A stretch of 20,000 nucleotides of DNA from Chara braunii (taxonomy: Eukaryota > Streptophyta > Charophyceae > Charales > Characeae): positions 236,674 to 256,673 of the forward strand of contig BFEA01000133.1 in assembly GCA_003427395.1 (NCBI GenBank), written 5' to 3'. A program made the translations under genes and the position numbers. Each line of letters starts with the position of its first letter. Within the stretch, counting starts at the first letter, position 1. The notes beneath the pieces are model-generated. The model did no database searches and had not been told where the DNA came from. It saw only the letters and a program-made list of their open reading frames with translations. Below, in pieces: positions 7,360 to 16,256 of this stretch.

Positions 7360-8065
7360 AGGTAGGGGGAAGGGTAGGCGGATTTTCGTTAGATTTTGTT
7401 AGTTCGGTTCCTTTATTTTAATTTTAATTATTCTTATTTTCCTTGTTTTACTCTTGTTACTTTTTTTTTCAACAGCCTATCTGCCCAAGGGTGCTCTAAT
7501 GAACCCCGCCCCTTACTAGGGGCAGATTCATTTAGAAGAAGGACGCCTCGACTGCGACCCGGTCAGGACTCGCCGTGGGAAGGGCGACACAAGTGGAAGG
7601 GCACGACGATACTCGTCGAGAAAAGTAGAGGAGGGCACGTATGAGCTACGCAAAGGAAAGGTGGAGGAAGGTGCACAAGAGTGGCGCTCGTAAGGGAAGA
7701 CGAGAAGAAGCCACGCGAAGAAGGAGAGAGAAGGAAAACACTTACCTGAGTGATCGACGGGATGGTGATGACTCGAGTTTGAGTCGTGGACGGAAGGCAT
7801 AGCGGCTTTGTATTACCTTCGAACGTACACCCACGACAGCTAGTATCGGTTGTGAGTCTCCTCGGATTAAGGAGAAGGTGACAGCGAGAAAAGGGGAAGG
7901 GTAGAAGGAAGAAGTAGGAGAAGAAAAGGGTGTGAGTCTGGGTGAGAGGAGTCGAGGCAATACTTGCCTAGCCGAACGACGACTTGAAGGCGACAGTGGC
8001 GGATGATTCGAACAGCGACAAGAAGAAAGGAGGTGAGTCTACAACCATGCGGCTTACCTCGGGAG
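7360..8065. other. Purine-biased region with splice-like sites, no gene
   Basis: From about 7600 the plus strand is purine-rich (GGAAG/GAGAAG words). A pyrimidine tract ending TTTTTTTTTCAACAG at about 7474 looks like a 3' splice site. On the minus strand CTCAG|GTAAGTG (GT at 7745-7746 complement) and CGAG|GTAAGCC near 8055, and on the plus strand GGAG|GTGAGTC (GT at 8033-8034), match 5' splice consensus. The translated frames are low-complexity and have no domain, so an exon structure is only a possibility. Confidence 0.4.
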
Positions 8066-8210
8066 AATAAATAAATAAAATAAATGAATAAATAAAAAGA
8101 AGCGAATGAATCTACCAATGAAGCATGGGTATATACGCGTGCTACGTGGGATCGTGTGTGTGTGTGAAAGGGGGAGAGAGAGAGAGAGAGTGTTCTTCTT
8201 CTTCTTCTTC
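8066..8210. repeat. Microsatellite cluster: (AAAT)n, (TG)n, (GA)n, (TTC)n
   Basis: ATAAATAAATAAA-type repeats at about 8067-8098, a TG run at about 8155-8166, a GA run at 8174-8190 and TTC repeats at 8192-8210 follow each other closely. The last two begin repeat D copy 1. Confidence 0.85.
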
Positions 8211-8288
8211 TAAATCCACCATCTCTCCCTCACCCTCTCGACACCTGACTTCTCAGAATCAGCAAACTATGATAGAGAGAGAGAGAGT
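8190..8288 (+). repeat. Local repeat D, copy 1
   Basis: A pyrimidine-rich half (TTCTTC... CCCTCTCG) is followed by a GACTTCTCAGAATCAGC-type segment and then GA repeats. The same order occurs at 9952-10037 and 10358-10443, so this is a diverged three-copy family. Confidence 0.6.
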
Positions 8289-8626
8289 TGTGACTTGAGA
8301 CTTGGCGACATTGGATCTAGACTCGACATGGGATTCAGACATTTTGACGAGTGACTATTTGGGACTGTACCAAAGACTTGGTGTTGACGACATTCCCATC
8401 TTCCACTCGTCTAACCTCCCTCTTCCTCGTTTGGGTATGGTCGGGGCTGGCGCAGTCTTCGTGTGTAAGACGCCAGGCCCCTTTACACCATGGAATGATG
8501 ATGATGATGTATGTTCGGAGGTGCATTGCAATAATCATTGCTCAGATCGTCGGTACCTAAGTTATCCACTACGCTGTCTCGTACTTTGTACGAGAGGTCG
8601 GTTCTTGATCTGGTCTGCGTCAATAC
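8288..8626 (+). repeat. Local repeat C, copy 1
   Basis: Aligns with 9281-9575. Shared blocks are CTTGGCGACATTGGATC, CAGACATTTTGACGA, GCCAGGCCCCTTTACACC and a CTGTCTCGTACTTTGTACGAGAGGTCGG-type end (split here as CTGTCTCGTAC and GTACGAGAGGTCGG). The end holds a perfect hairpin, TCTCGTAC (8577-8584) with GTACGAGA (8588-8595). The open frame over it is not preserved in the second copy, so protein coding is unlikely. Confidence 0.75.
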
Positions 8627-8825
8627 AGTAGCGCGACGGGGTGTGCGCGTATGTGCAAGGAAGAGAAAGGAGAGAGAAAGAGGGAGAGAGAAAGGGTGGT
8701 GAAGAAGGAGAGATCGACGAGAAAGAGAGTGAGATTCCTGTTAGTCGACGATCATCACTGTCGCCGTCGTGGAAAAGTTCGATACGACTGTATCTGACTG
8801 TAAAGGTAGCTAGGATACATTTATT
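8627..8825. other. GA-rich spacer after repeat C copy 1
   Basis: Purine-rich sequence (GAGAGAAAG words, about 8656-8730) without gene or domain. A comparable GA-rich stretch follows repeat C copy 2 at about 9722-9830. Confidence 0.5.
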
Positions 8826-8920
8826 ATGACTTACTTATATTGTTATTATTATATTATTTCTACTATAATTTATTATTGTTTATTTTATATATATATTTTA
8901 TTTATTGATATGGAAGATTG
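8826..8920. repeat. AT-rich low-complexity stretch
   Basis: TTATTATTATATTATT followed by TATATATATAT and TTTATTTATTG. It is almost pure A/T over about 90 bp and may be a decayed (ATT)n array. Confidence 0.75.
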
Positions 8921-9119
8921 TTGTAATTATCGATCTTGAACGACGAATGCCTAGTAAACGCGAGTCATCTGCTCGCGCTGGTTACATCCCTACCCTTTTT
9001 ACAACACCGCCGTCACTCCTACCGATTCAATAGTCCGGTGAAGTGTCTGGATTGCGTTGATCTCGATGGTTTTCCGCTGGGGGTGATGTGAAAGGTTCAT
9101 TGAACTTTTTCATTGAGAG

Positions 9120-9280
9120 GAAGAAAAAGGAATAACGGGGGAAGCAAAGAAAGAAAAAGAAGAAGAAGAAGAAGAAGAAAAAGGAAGAAGGAGAAAAAGG
9201 AGGGAAATAGAAGGAGAGGAGAAGATTAAGAAACAGAGAGATGGGAAGAAGAGAGAAAGGTAGGAATAGAGAGAGAAAGG
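9120..9280. repeat. (GAA)n purine tract
   Basis: Seven or more AAG/GAA units at about 9158-9181 lie inside a longer, almost all-purine tract running to about 9290. It encodes poly-Phe-like frames on the minus strand, which are artefacts. It directly precedes repeat C copy 2, as a GA/TTC tract precedes copy 1. Confidence 0.85.
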
Positions 9281-9575
9281 GAGAGCTTGGTGACATTTGG
9301 ATCCAGACGCGACGTTGAACTTCAGACATTTTTGACGAAGGAGTAGGTGGGATCTGGCGACTTCCCACCTCCCCTCCTCGTCGTCTGTGTATAATCTGGA
9401 CTGGCACGTTATTTCCGTATGAAGCGCCAGGTCCTTTTACACCTTGTGATGAGGGAGAAGTATGGTTGGTCTGCGTTGCGGTATTGGTTGGGCTCGACGT
9501 TAGTATTCTAGCATTCTGCTGAACTGTCTTGGACTACGTGCTAAAGGTCAGACGCGATCAAGTCAGATCTCGCAT
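9281..9575 (+). repeat. Local repeat C, copy 2
   Basis: Second copy of the 8288-8626 block, about 990 bp downstream in direct orientation: CTTGGTGACATTTGGATC, CAGACATTTTTGACGA, GCGCCAGGTCCTTTTACACC, and CTGTCTTGGACTACGTGC at the end. The hairpin seen in copy 1 is eroded here. Confidence 0.75.
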
Positions 9576-9689
9576 CTAGACCTTCCCTATGCTATTCAAA
9601 CACTGTTTGTACGTATAGAATGCACATTGCTAGTTGAGATTCCACTTGCACAAGCATAGTCCATTCAGTCCTTTTGCGGACCCTCGACT

Positions 9690-9951
9690 ATCGCATGCGT
9701 CGCCCATCAGGAGATATAACCGGGAGAGAGAGAGAAGAGAAGTCGAAGGAAAGAGAGGAGAGACAGATCGAAGATAAAGAGATGGAGGAGATTGAAGATG
9801 AGAGGAGGGATTGAGAAGGAGAGAGAGAGATCGGGCGAGGGCCAGAAGTAATCACCCGTAACGCCGTTGCTCCAGCTTCGTCTTCAACGATACCTGCAGC
9901 GCGCGCCGAGATCACAGGTGAGTATCTGACTCGTAACAGTGAGAGGGAGAT
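9690..9951. other. Purine-rich stretch ending at a consensus 5' splice site
   Basis: GA-rich to about 9830, then a less biased segment (about 9840-9917) ending CACAG|GTGAGTAT, with GT at 9918-9919, an excellent 5' splice consensus. No open frame with a recognisable domain ends there, so it may be a non-coding exon or chance. Confidence 0.4.
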
Positions 9952-10037
9952 CTTTTTCTTACTCTTCTCTGTCCACCATCCCCCTCTCGCCATCTCAGCC
10001 TCTAACCTTGCTACATCTGCCGACTACGAGAGAGAGA
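9952..10037 (+). repeat. Local repeat D, copy 2
   Basis: TTTTTCTTACTCTTCTC, then a CCCCCTCTCGCCATCTCAG-like block, TGCCGACTACGAGAG and a GA run match the order of copies at 8190-8288 and 10358-10443. Confidence 0.65.
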
Positions 10038-10094
10038 GGGAGACGATAAGTCTCCGACTTTGGCCAACTAGGTCCCGACCACACCTCACCGCAC

Positions 10095-10235
10095 GGTAGA
10101 AAGGAGGGAGTGATAGCGAGGCAAAAGAGAGTGATTATTATTTTATTATTAAGATCTATTATTATTAGTCCGTACAACATGCTTTGGCAGGCAAAACACG
10201 ATAGAAAGGAGGGAGTGATAGAGAGGCAAATGAGA
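10095..10235 (+). repeat. Direct repeat pair with 105 bp offset
   Basis: GTAGAAAGGAGGGAGTGATA begins at 10096 and the nearly identical ATAGAAAGGAGGGAGTGATA at 10201. Both continue GNGAGGCAAA. An ATT-rich segment (10137-10170) lies between them. A minus-strand 5' splice consensus (AACAG|GTAAGTC) lies just beyond the second copy, at 10236-10244. Confidence 0.75.
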
Positions 10236-10357
10236 CTTACCTGTTCCTCACCCGCGGTTGAAGGAGGCGAGTAACAGATGTACGAAAATGAAACACAATC
10301 TGTTGAGGAAAGTAGAAGGGAGAAGAAGGAGAAAGGGGAGAGAGGAAGAAAGAGGGA

Positions 10358-10443
10358 GTTTTTCTTCTTTTCACCTTCTCTTCCATACCCTCTCGTTGTC
10401 TGATTTCTCAGTAACTGCGGACTACGAGAAAGTGAGAGAGAGG
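10358..10443 (+). repeat. Local repeat D, copy 3
   Basis: TTTTTCTTCTTTTCACC, CCCTCTCGTTGTCTGATTTC, TGCGGACTACGAGAAAG and GAGAGAGAGG match copy 2 at 9952-10037 block by block, about 406 bp away. Confidence 0.65.
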
Positions 10444-10465
10444 TGACAGTGTGTGGGATCGAGGT

Positions 10466-10814
10466 CATAAGAGAGACGAGAGACATACCTAGTGGTGGAA
10501 ACGTGGGGCACTGGCCGCGATTCACTCGTGCTTTAGAAGAGCTGCGGTCGTCGTTGTTCGGCATTATAGTAGCAGGCCAGATGGGATCAGCCCTACGTAA
10601 TCTGGGCACCGAACGCCAGATGGGATATCGACTCTGATTCTTCGTTGATAAGGATGATGCTAGTCCAACATTATCATTTATGAGCTGACTGTAGTGTTCT
10701 TGGTTGGTGAAACCCATGATGCAATTTTGCTGACTGGAGCGAGGTCTCGACTATCCGGTCCTGCGTATATAATGCTAGCTGATGGCTGAATATCGCTGTT
10801 GCACATCTTTTTCG
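10466..10814 (+). repeat. Module A-left, copy 1
   Basis: Shares, in order, GAGAGACATACCT(A/G)G, CACTGGCCGCGATTC, a GATGGGATCAGCC...GTAATCTGGGCACC block, GATTCTTCGTTGAT and CAACATTATCATTTATGAG with 12575-12879 and 13520-13857. On the minus strand its start reads CTAG|GTATGTCTCTC, 5' splice-like. It ends at an (ATT)n array. Confidence 0.7.
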
Positions 10815-10850
10815 ATTATTATTATTATTAGTAGTATTATTACTATTATT
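10815..10850. repeat. (ATT)n microsatellite
   Basis: Interrupted ATT array joining modules A-left and A-right of the first composite repeat. Confidence 0.9.
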
Positions 10851-11199
10851 GCAGTCAGACTCGTTTTCAGTCACACCTTTCATGCACCATGGCAACAGCC
10901 CAGCAAATAGGAGACAAAACGTCGCTGAGTACTGGCTGTCAGACAAGTTTCACTTTCAAAACTGGTTGTGGCAACTCGGCACCCAACAACACACTGATAC
11001 ACACACACACCCGCTTCCCTGTAAGCTGCAGACTATGACGACTATGGCTGCCCCTACCATATCACTATGGCTGCACTTCGTCTCGCCCACCCATTGTGTC
11101 CTCCGGGCTTGCTGCGGACCTCCTCGCACAAGACGCTGAGACAACACTCCCGCATGGCTTCCGCACGAGTGAGTGAATGGCTGGGCGCTGCCTGTGAGG
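10851..11199 (+). repeat. Module A-right, copy 1
   Basis: Starts GCAGTCAGACTCGTTTTCAG and ends GCATGGCTTCCGCACGAGTG then GAATGGCTGGGCGC. The full-length relative at 13926-14207 starts TTAGACTCGTTTCATTCA and ends GCATGGCTTCAACAGGAATG then GAATGGCTGAGTGC. A CA run lies at about 10999-11010. No protein is conserved between copies. Confidence 0.7.
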
Positions 11200-11239
11200 C
11201 AGGGCGCTGGTGGCCATAGTCGGGTTGCTTATGTACGCA

Positions 11240-11370
11240 GAGGAGGAAGGGGCGAAGGTGGTTCTTTGAGGGTGAAGGGCGCTGTGTGGGTTTTCAAAGG
11301 AGAGGTCGGCATTGGTGTAGGCATCATCACTCACTGGTCGCTTCCATGTTGTAGTTGTAGGATTAGACTG
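11240..11370 (-). repeat. Weak exon-like module relative (minus strand)
   Basis: On the minus strand, CCTACAACTACAACATGGAAG followed by a CACCAATGCCGACC-type block resembles the exon-like modules at 14748-14838 and 18402-18479 in order and spacing. The match is weaker, and no clean 5' splice site was seen at its end. Confidence 0.35.
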
Positions 11371-11410
11371 TAAAGTAGGTAGGGCGCCACGCGGCGGGCG
11401 CCATTCAAGA

Positions 11411-11605
11411 GAGAAGAAGCTACATTGGGTTATGTTGTTGGTGTTGCCCTGTTGGGCTTGGACATCGACTCACGATTCTTCTGTATCATTCTCAATAGGA
11501 TGGTTTCTCGGTACATTTGTACTTCCTGCTTGGACACGACTACTTGGACATCTGTGTGAACTCGCAACTTGGTTTTCTGTATATCTTTCACTCCTATTCC
11601 TTATA
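11411..11605 (+). repeat. Module B, copy 1
   Basis: Shares TTGGGTTATG, GGTGTTGCCC, GAGCTTGGACA or TGGGCTTGGACA, CTGTATCATTCTCAA and GGATGGTTTCTCG with 12095-12240, and TTTCTCGGT...TTGTACT then CACGAC...CATCTGTGT with 14905-15067. It is followed by (ATT)n and then an A-right module. Confidence 0.7.
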
Positions 11606-11617
11606 ATTATTATTATA

Positions 11618-11659
<42 letters not shown>
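11606..11659. repeat. (ATT)n microsatellite
   Basis: About 18 ATT units. The poly-Ile and poly-Ile/Asn frames over it are artefacts of the repeat. Confidence 0.95.
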
Positions 11660-11860
11660 GTGCGATCAAAACCCGCTTCCATTCTCACTTTTCATGCAAG
11701 TAAACAGCAGCGCAGCAAACTGGCAACATGCGCTCATTCGAAAATTCAGAGATAGGGCAACCAGATGCGATTTCCCTTCTAACAACTCGGTGTTGCACGA
11801 TTCTGTTCACGTACACCGAATCGCCCTGTGTATCCCGTAATGCTGCCTACTACATGCATG
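11660..11860 (+). repeat. Module A-right, copy 2
   Basis: AAACAGCAGCGCAGCAAACT, GGCAACATGCGCTCATTCG, TTCAGAGATAGGGCAACCAG and TTCACGTACACCGAATCGCC correspond one by one to blocks at 13966-14095 in the third copy. Here the left partner is module B rather than A-left. Confidence 0.7.
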
Positions 11861-12094
11861 AGAAGGAACTGGACAGACAGTCTAACTGGATAAACTTACG
11901 AATTCGAAAAACAGACTTGACGGACACGTAGACGAACAAGTGACACAGTTACAATGACACGCACAAACAAGAAGAAACACACTGCAACACGGTCAGACAC
12001 AGGTAAGCACTGCCGATCGATCGGGTGAGCTGATAAGTGGGCAGACAATTGCACAACAAACAAGCCGCAGACAGACGCAAGAAAGAGAGAGAGA

Positions 12095-12240
12095 GCTGCC
12101 TTGGGTTATGGTGTTGGTGTTGCCCGAATGAGCTTGGACAGTGACTCACAATTTGCTGTATCATTCTCAAATGGATGGTTACTCGATTCCAATATGTCGT
12201 CTGCTCTGGCTATGACTCTGGCTATGACTAATTGGACTTC
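12095..12240 (+). repeat. Module B, copy 2
   Basis: CCTTGGGTTATGGTGTTGGT, GCTTGGACAGTGACTCACAA and GTATCATTCTCAAATGGATG match copy 1. GGCTATGACT is repeated in tandem near 12209-12228. No (ATT)n array follows, unlike the other copies. Confidence 0.7.
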
Positions 12241-12289
12241 AGTATGATCTTGCGGTTAGGATTTCTATGCTTCGTCCAGATTGCAAACA

Positions 12290-12490
12290 GACATGTCTTA
12301 TTCAAACTTTGCCTGCATTTAAACCGCGACACAGTAAACTGGNGGCATGAGCCCACACAATACTCAGAGAATCGCAACCGGATATGCGTTCTCTTGCAAT
12401 TGGCTATGGCGACTGTGCGCCCAAATAACTCGCTGATCACACACTGGATCACCCTGGGTACCCCACGAAAACACTCTGAGAACACACGCA
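12290..12490 (+). repeat. Module A-right, copy 3 (diverged)
   Basis: Blocks GCGACACAGTAAACTGG, ACTCAGAGAATCGCAACC, GCGCCCAAATAACTCGCTGA and CACACTGGATCACCC parallel copy 2 and the copy at 13926. An ambiguous base is at 12343. This copy lacks the (ATT)n array at its left edge. Confidence 0.6.
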
Positions 12491-12574
12491 TAGACTCACG
12501 GTCGTTAGATACTGGGACACAGCGGGAAACAGACAAGGAGNACAGTAATGCAGGGACACAGACGTAAACAGGGG

Positions 12575-12877
12575 CAGGAAACATGCGACATTGGTCGCTG
12601 CATGCTCGTACTTCAGCAAGTTGTTGAAGTCATCATCCGGCTATAGTCTAGGCTAGATAGGATCAGCCGCGTGTACTCAGGGCGCCGAGCATCGGGCAGG
12701 TTATCAACGTTGGTTATTTGTTAATAATGATGACGAGACTATTTCAGCATTGTCAACTATGAGCTTTTGCTGTGCTCTTATTGGATGAATCTAGTGGTGA
12801 AGTTTTTTGTTGGCTTGAGGTCACTACTATCAGACTTTATCTAAATAATGTTGTTTTACTGAAGTTAGCTGTTTTCA

Positions 12878-12879
<2 letters not shown>
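12575..12879 (+). repeat. Module A-left, copy 2
   Basis: GCTCGTACTTCAGCAAGTTG, TAGGATCAGCC, GATGACGAGACTATTTCAGC, ATTGTCAACTATGAGCTTTT, TATCAGACTTTATCTAAATA and TACTGAAGTTAGCTGTTTTC match 13560-13850 closely and 10500-10700 more loosely. Confidence 0.75.

Positions 12880-12936
<57 letters not shown>
12880..12936. repeat. (ATT)n microsatellite
   Basis: Nineteen or so uninterrupted ATT units joining module A-left copy 2 to module E copy 1. The poly-Leu and poly-Asn frames over it are artefacts. Confidence 0.95.
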
Positions 12937-13190
12937 GTGCGAGGCTCCGCCCGCTCAACCCCTTTGGGGGCTTTTTTTTTGCAGTATGTCGGGCGCCCTA
13001 AGTGAAGGCAGGCGCGACAGGCCCTCAGGGCCTCGATTTTCAGGGTACCCCGCAACTGGTGAAATTCAGACAGTTGCGCTGCGCCAGTTGATTGAAGGCG
13101 CCCAGGCCCAGACCATATTTTGCAAATGTATCTGAATGGTGACCTGGGCCAGACACGTGAAAAAGACCGTGAGCCGGCCAAGGGCAGTTA
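12937..13190 (+). repeat. Module E, copy 1
   Basis: CGCCCTAAGTGAAGGCAGG (12994-13012) and AGTTGATTGAAG (13086-13097) recur with almost the same spacing at 15186-15204 and 15273-15284. Both copies directly follow an (ATT)n array. GC-rich, without a recognised product. Confidence 0.65.
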
Positions 13191-13519
13191 GGCACGTGCA
13201 ACCATCACGCCCTTGGGCCTGCGTGTGAGGTTTGGGCCTGTGCCTACCGGGGCCTACCGGAAGCTTCCTGGACTAGACGCAGGCAGGCCACTTCGATATA
13301 GGGAAGGGCCTGCCTCCTCATTCGGCATTCGGGTGCTGGTTGCATGCTGCGGCAGCGCTGCTGCGCTATTTGCTGGCTGGTTGGCACTCGTGCTCTCACG
13401 GGCGAGCAAGAAGTAGCAGACAGTCATAGCTGAGCTGCTCCGCTGTGAGTTGGGTGTGACGCAGGGTGGTCCTTGGGTGCTAGTGGCGTCTGTGTGTAGG
13501 GGATCGGGGTTGTGAGTGT
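13191..13519. other. GC-rich stretch without recognised gene
   Basis: Between module E copy 1 and module A-left copy 3. It contains a GC-rich segment around 13345-13375 and open frames on both strands with no recognisable domain. Confidence 0.45.
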
Positions 13520-13857
13520 GGCGAGAGACATACCTGGTGCGGAAGCGTGCGCCATTGTCCGCTCTACGCTCGTACTGTGGAAAAGTTGTTGCCGTCAACT
13601 TCTTGCGTTGTAGTATAGGCCAGTAGGATCTATTGCATGTAGTCTGGGCATCGGGGTGCCAAATATGATACCAACATTGATTCTTCGTTGATGATGATGA
13701 TGAGACTACTTCAGCATTGTCAATTATAAACTCTTGGTGTGACCTCATTTGGTAAATCTCGTGGTGCAATCCTGCAGTTGGTTCGAGATCAGAACTGTCT
13801 GATCTCATTTATATGATGCCGTTTGATTACTGAAGTTCGCTATTATTCATTTCCTTG
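13520..13857 (+). repeat. Module A-left, copy 3
   Basis: Begins GCGAGAGACATACCTGGTGC, which on the minus strand reads CCAG|GTATGTCTC (5' splice-like). GATTCTTCGTTGATGATGAT, GAGACTACTTCAGCATTGTC and TACTGAAGTTCGCTATTATT match copy 2. The minus-strand open frame covering 13254-13808 has no domain. Confidence 0.75.
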
Positions 13858-13925
13858 CAGTATTACTGTTATTATTATTATTATTCATATTCATATTCAT
13901 ATTATTATTATTATTATTATTATTT
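13858..13925. repeat. (ATT)n / (ATTCAT)n microsatellite
   Basis: ATT units interrupted by three ATTCAT hexamers near 13884-13900. Joins A-left copy 3 to A-right copy 4. Confidence 0.9.
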
Positions 13926-14207
13926 TCGTAATTAGACTCGTTTCATTCACTTTTTGCATATGAACAGTAACACAGCAACTGGCAACATGTGCCCACTCGG
14001 AACTCAGAGATACGGCATCCAGACATGAGTACACTTCCAAAGGTGACTCAGCGCCCAAACAACTCACTGTTCACATACACCGGATCGCCCCGGATGCCGT
14101 ACGCTCTGCACTCTCCGGGCGCCTGCAGACTAGCGTGCACAAGCGGTTGTAGCAGCGCTTTCGCATGGCTTCAACAGGAATGAATGAATGGCTGAGTGCC
14201 GCCTCCT
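13926..14207 (+). repeat. Module A-right, copy 4
   Basis: Best-preserved right module: ACACAGCAACTGGCAACATG, GCGCCCAAACAACTCACTG, CACATACACCGGATCGCCC and an end with GAATGAATGAATGGCTGAG. Together with 13520-13925 it forms a complete ~690 bp composite repeat comparable to 10466-11199. Confidence 0.75.
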
Positions 14208-14339
14208 AATGCATACTCCTGTAATCGATGATCTGAGTCTTTCCATCGGTCCGTGGTACACACAATCTCAGAGGACACTTACTGGGTTGGACTGGGACTG
14301 ACTGGTCTCGGTGCCGCTGGCCGCATGGTATTGCACCGC

Positions 14340-14700
14340 AGATTCACCCCAGTCACACGGACGCAGAAACGCAGCAATACCCGCAGGAACACGCAGACAT
14401 ACAGCGAACACACAGATACAACAAAGTACACAAACATAGCAGAATACACGCGGATACAGCAAAATACACAGATACAGCAGATTACTCACATACGCAGTCA
14501 CGGGACCTGCACGCGAATATAGTGGAATACATACACACACTGTGACACACACGCTTGCACTTGCACACACTGCGTCCAAACTCCACAAGTGAGCGCGGGG
14601 CATGCATGCAAGACTGCTTGATCACAAACATAGCCAGAGAAAACAGCAGACAAAGTCTGATTCTCAAAGGACTGGATTTTTTCCAAAAAAGTCCTGAGTT
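14340..14700 (-). repeat. CA-rich degenerate tail (minus-strand GT-rich)
   Basis: ACACACAGATACA, AATACACAGATACAGC and similar words recur throughout. Read on the minus strand it is GT-rich like the sequences following the exon-like modules at 18482-18720 and 19305-19700, so it is probably the same tail in opposite orientation. Confidence 0.55.
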
Positions 14701-14747
14701 CGATTGTGTGAGTCATCAAGGTCTGATGAGGGTGACGAGATACGTAC

Positions 14748-14838
14748 CTGGCGCATGAAGGAAGAGGCGGCTATGATATTGATACCACGTCCGTCATTGG
14801 CCTTCGGGAGTTGGAGTGAGCCTGTTGCATGAACGCAA
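14748..14838 (-). other. Exon-like module M2 (minus strand)
   Basis: On the minus strand CCTACCTAC|AG precedes 91 nt containing GCGTTCATGCAACAGGCTC and CCCGAAGGCCAATG, ending GCGCCAG|GTACGTATC. Equivalent blocks occur on the plus strand at 18402-18479 and 19210-19296. The AG and GT boundaries are preserved, but length varies and the reading frame is not conserved, so a non-coding exon is the most that can be inferred. Confidence 0.45.
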
Positions 14839-14904
14839 CTGTAGGTAGGATAGTAGGGTAGAGTAGGCTGGGACACTGCGGCGCTGAGCGCCCGACAGCA
14901 AGAA

Positions 14905-15067
14905 GTGACCATGGATAGTATGTTGGTGTAACTTACGGGCCTGAACATTGGCTCATTTTTCCGCCATGTTGCTCTATAAGGAATGTTTCTCGGTGCTTTG
15001 TACTCTCCGTTTGATCACGACCGTTTCACATCTGTGTCGTCTCACAAATTGTTCACGCTCATATTCC
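14905..15067 (+). repeat. Module B, copy 3
   Basis: CTTACGGGCCTGAACATTGG, AATGTTTCTCGGTGCTTTG, GATCACGACCGTTTCACATC and CTCATATTCCTTATTATTG parallel copy 1, ending at (ATT)n. The first block also matches the reverse complement of 19097-19118. Confidence 0.7.
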
Positions 15068-15079
15068 TTATTATTGTTG

Positions 15080-15134
<55 letters not shown>

Positions 15135-15138
15135 TACT
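15068..15138. repeat. (ATT)n microsatellite
   Basis: ATT units with a short GTT variant at the left edge. Joins module B copy 3 to module E copy 2. Confidence 0.95.
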
Positions 15139-15340
15139 GCTGATATTGATTTTCAATAGCTTGTGACTCCAGCCAACCTCGTGGCCGCCCTAAGTGAAGG
15201 CAGGGCTGAACATCCGCTAAGGGCACTTGCCCCAACATTCCTAGTAAAGGTCTTAGATAATTGCTGCAAACTAGTTGATTGAAGCGTGATCCGGACCTCG
15301 CTCTGTGTCTTGGGGTACGTAGTATGGGGCCGACACATTA
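15139..15340 (+). repeat. Module E, copy 2
   Basis: CGCCCTAAGTGAAGGCAGG at 15186-15204 and AGTTGATTGAAG at 15273-15284 match module E copy 1. The remainder is diverged. Confidence 0.6.
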
Positions 15341-15728
15341 CGAAGTGGTTGCGGATCACAAGGGATTCAACGCTGACGCCGCACCTGTGTGCAAGAATGA
15401 GGTGGCGTGAGCTGCAGCCGGACAGCAGGGCGCCAGTGGCTATGGCAAGGAAATATGGAACAACAGGTGCGCGTGCAGGAAAAGAGGGTGTGTACGTGCG
15501 TATGTGGGATACTTAGGGTAGATCCTAGTTGGATGAGAATGTGTTGTGTGTATGTGCAAACGACTTGGTAAGGTGCAACGAACTGGAAGGTACCCTGTTG
15601 AGGGCGGTGTGCCACAACCACGACCAAAGGAAAATTGAATCTGACTATATTCCTGGTCAAGTTCATGGATACCGGATGCCAAATCAAATAACCATTATTT
15701 TATCCTTTCCAGTATTTACTTAATTTAC
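15341..15728. other. No recognised gene; partly repeat-like
   Basis: Open frames on both strands are short and have no domain. GATACCGGATGCCAAATCA near 15667-15685 weakly resembles a block of module A-left, which would fit its position just before an (ATT)n array. Confidence 0.4.
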
Positions 15729-15792
15729 TGTTATTATTACTATTGTTATTGTTATTACTATCTTATTTTTATTATTTTTATTATTATTATTA

Positions 15793-15828
<36 letters not shown>

Positions 15829-15860
15829 TATTATTATTATTATTATTATTATTGTTATTT
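15729..15860. repeat. Long interrupted (ATT)n microsatellite
   Basis: About 130 bp of ATT units with TTTTT, ACT and GTT interruptions, the longest array in the window. Confidence 0.95.
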
Positions 15861-16030
15861 TTGTGTCGTTTATCATCGTTAGGCATCATACAGGGCCGGA
15901 GAGGGTCTCATCATTGCTTTTCCATGCACAAGTCGCTACCACGACACGACTTTCTTTATTCCAATCGAAATACAGAGATTGGAGATCAGCACGTAGAAAC
16001 CACAAGACTAATAATGCCAAATCCTAGAAG
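15861..16030 (+). repeat. Possible diverged A-right module
   Basis: TTCCATGCACAAGTCGC and ATACAGAGATTGGAGATCAG occupy the positions of the TTTCATGCA and TTCAGAGATAGGG blocks of A-right modules after the array. The match is weak. Confidence 0.35.
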
Positions 16031-16256
16031 GATCAAAATATAACATTATTTTGGCTCACTGACGGAAGGATTGAGAAGGATTGAGAAAACTGGTAGATAG
16101 ATATTTAGCGAGGAATAGGAGCTGAGGGATACGCAGGAGAAGGGTTGATTTTATAGGTGTTCGACATTGTTCATGGAAGGAGGGTTTTTCCTGGCAAAGG
16201 GAGGGGTGTGCTGCACCTGGCTGTGGTCCGGAATGAGAACAAAATGGGAGGATGTC

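Noticed and set aside
9995-10717. 240-residue minus-strand open frame
   Set aside because: It spans the D repeats, the 105 bp direct repeat and an A-left module, is Ser/Pro/Leu-rich low complexity, and other copies of the same repeats do not keep the frame.
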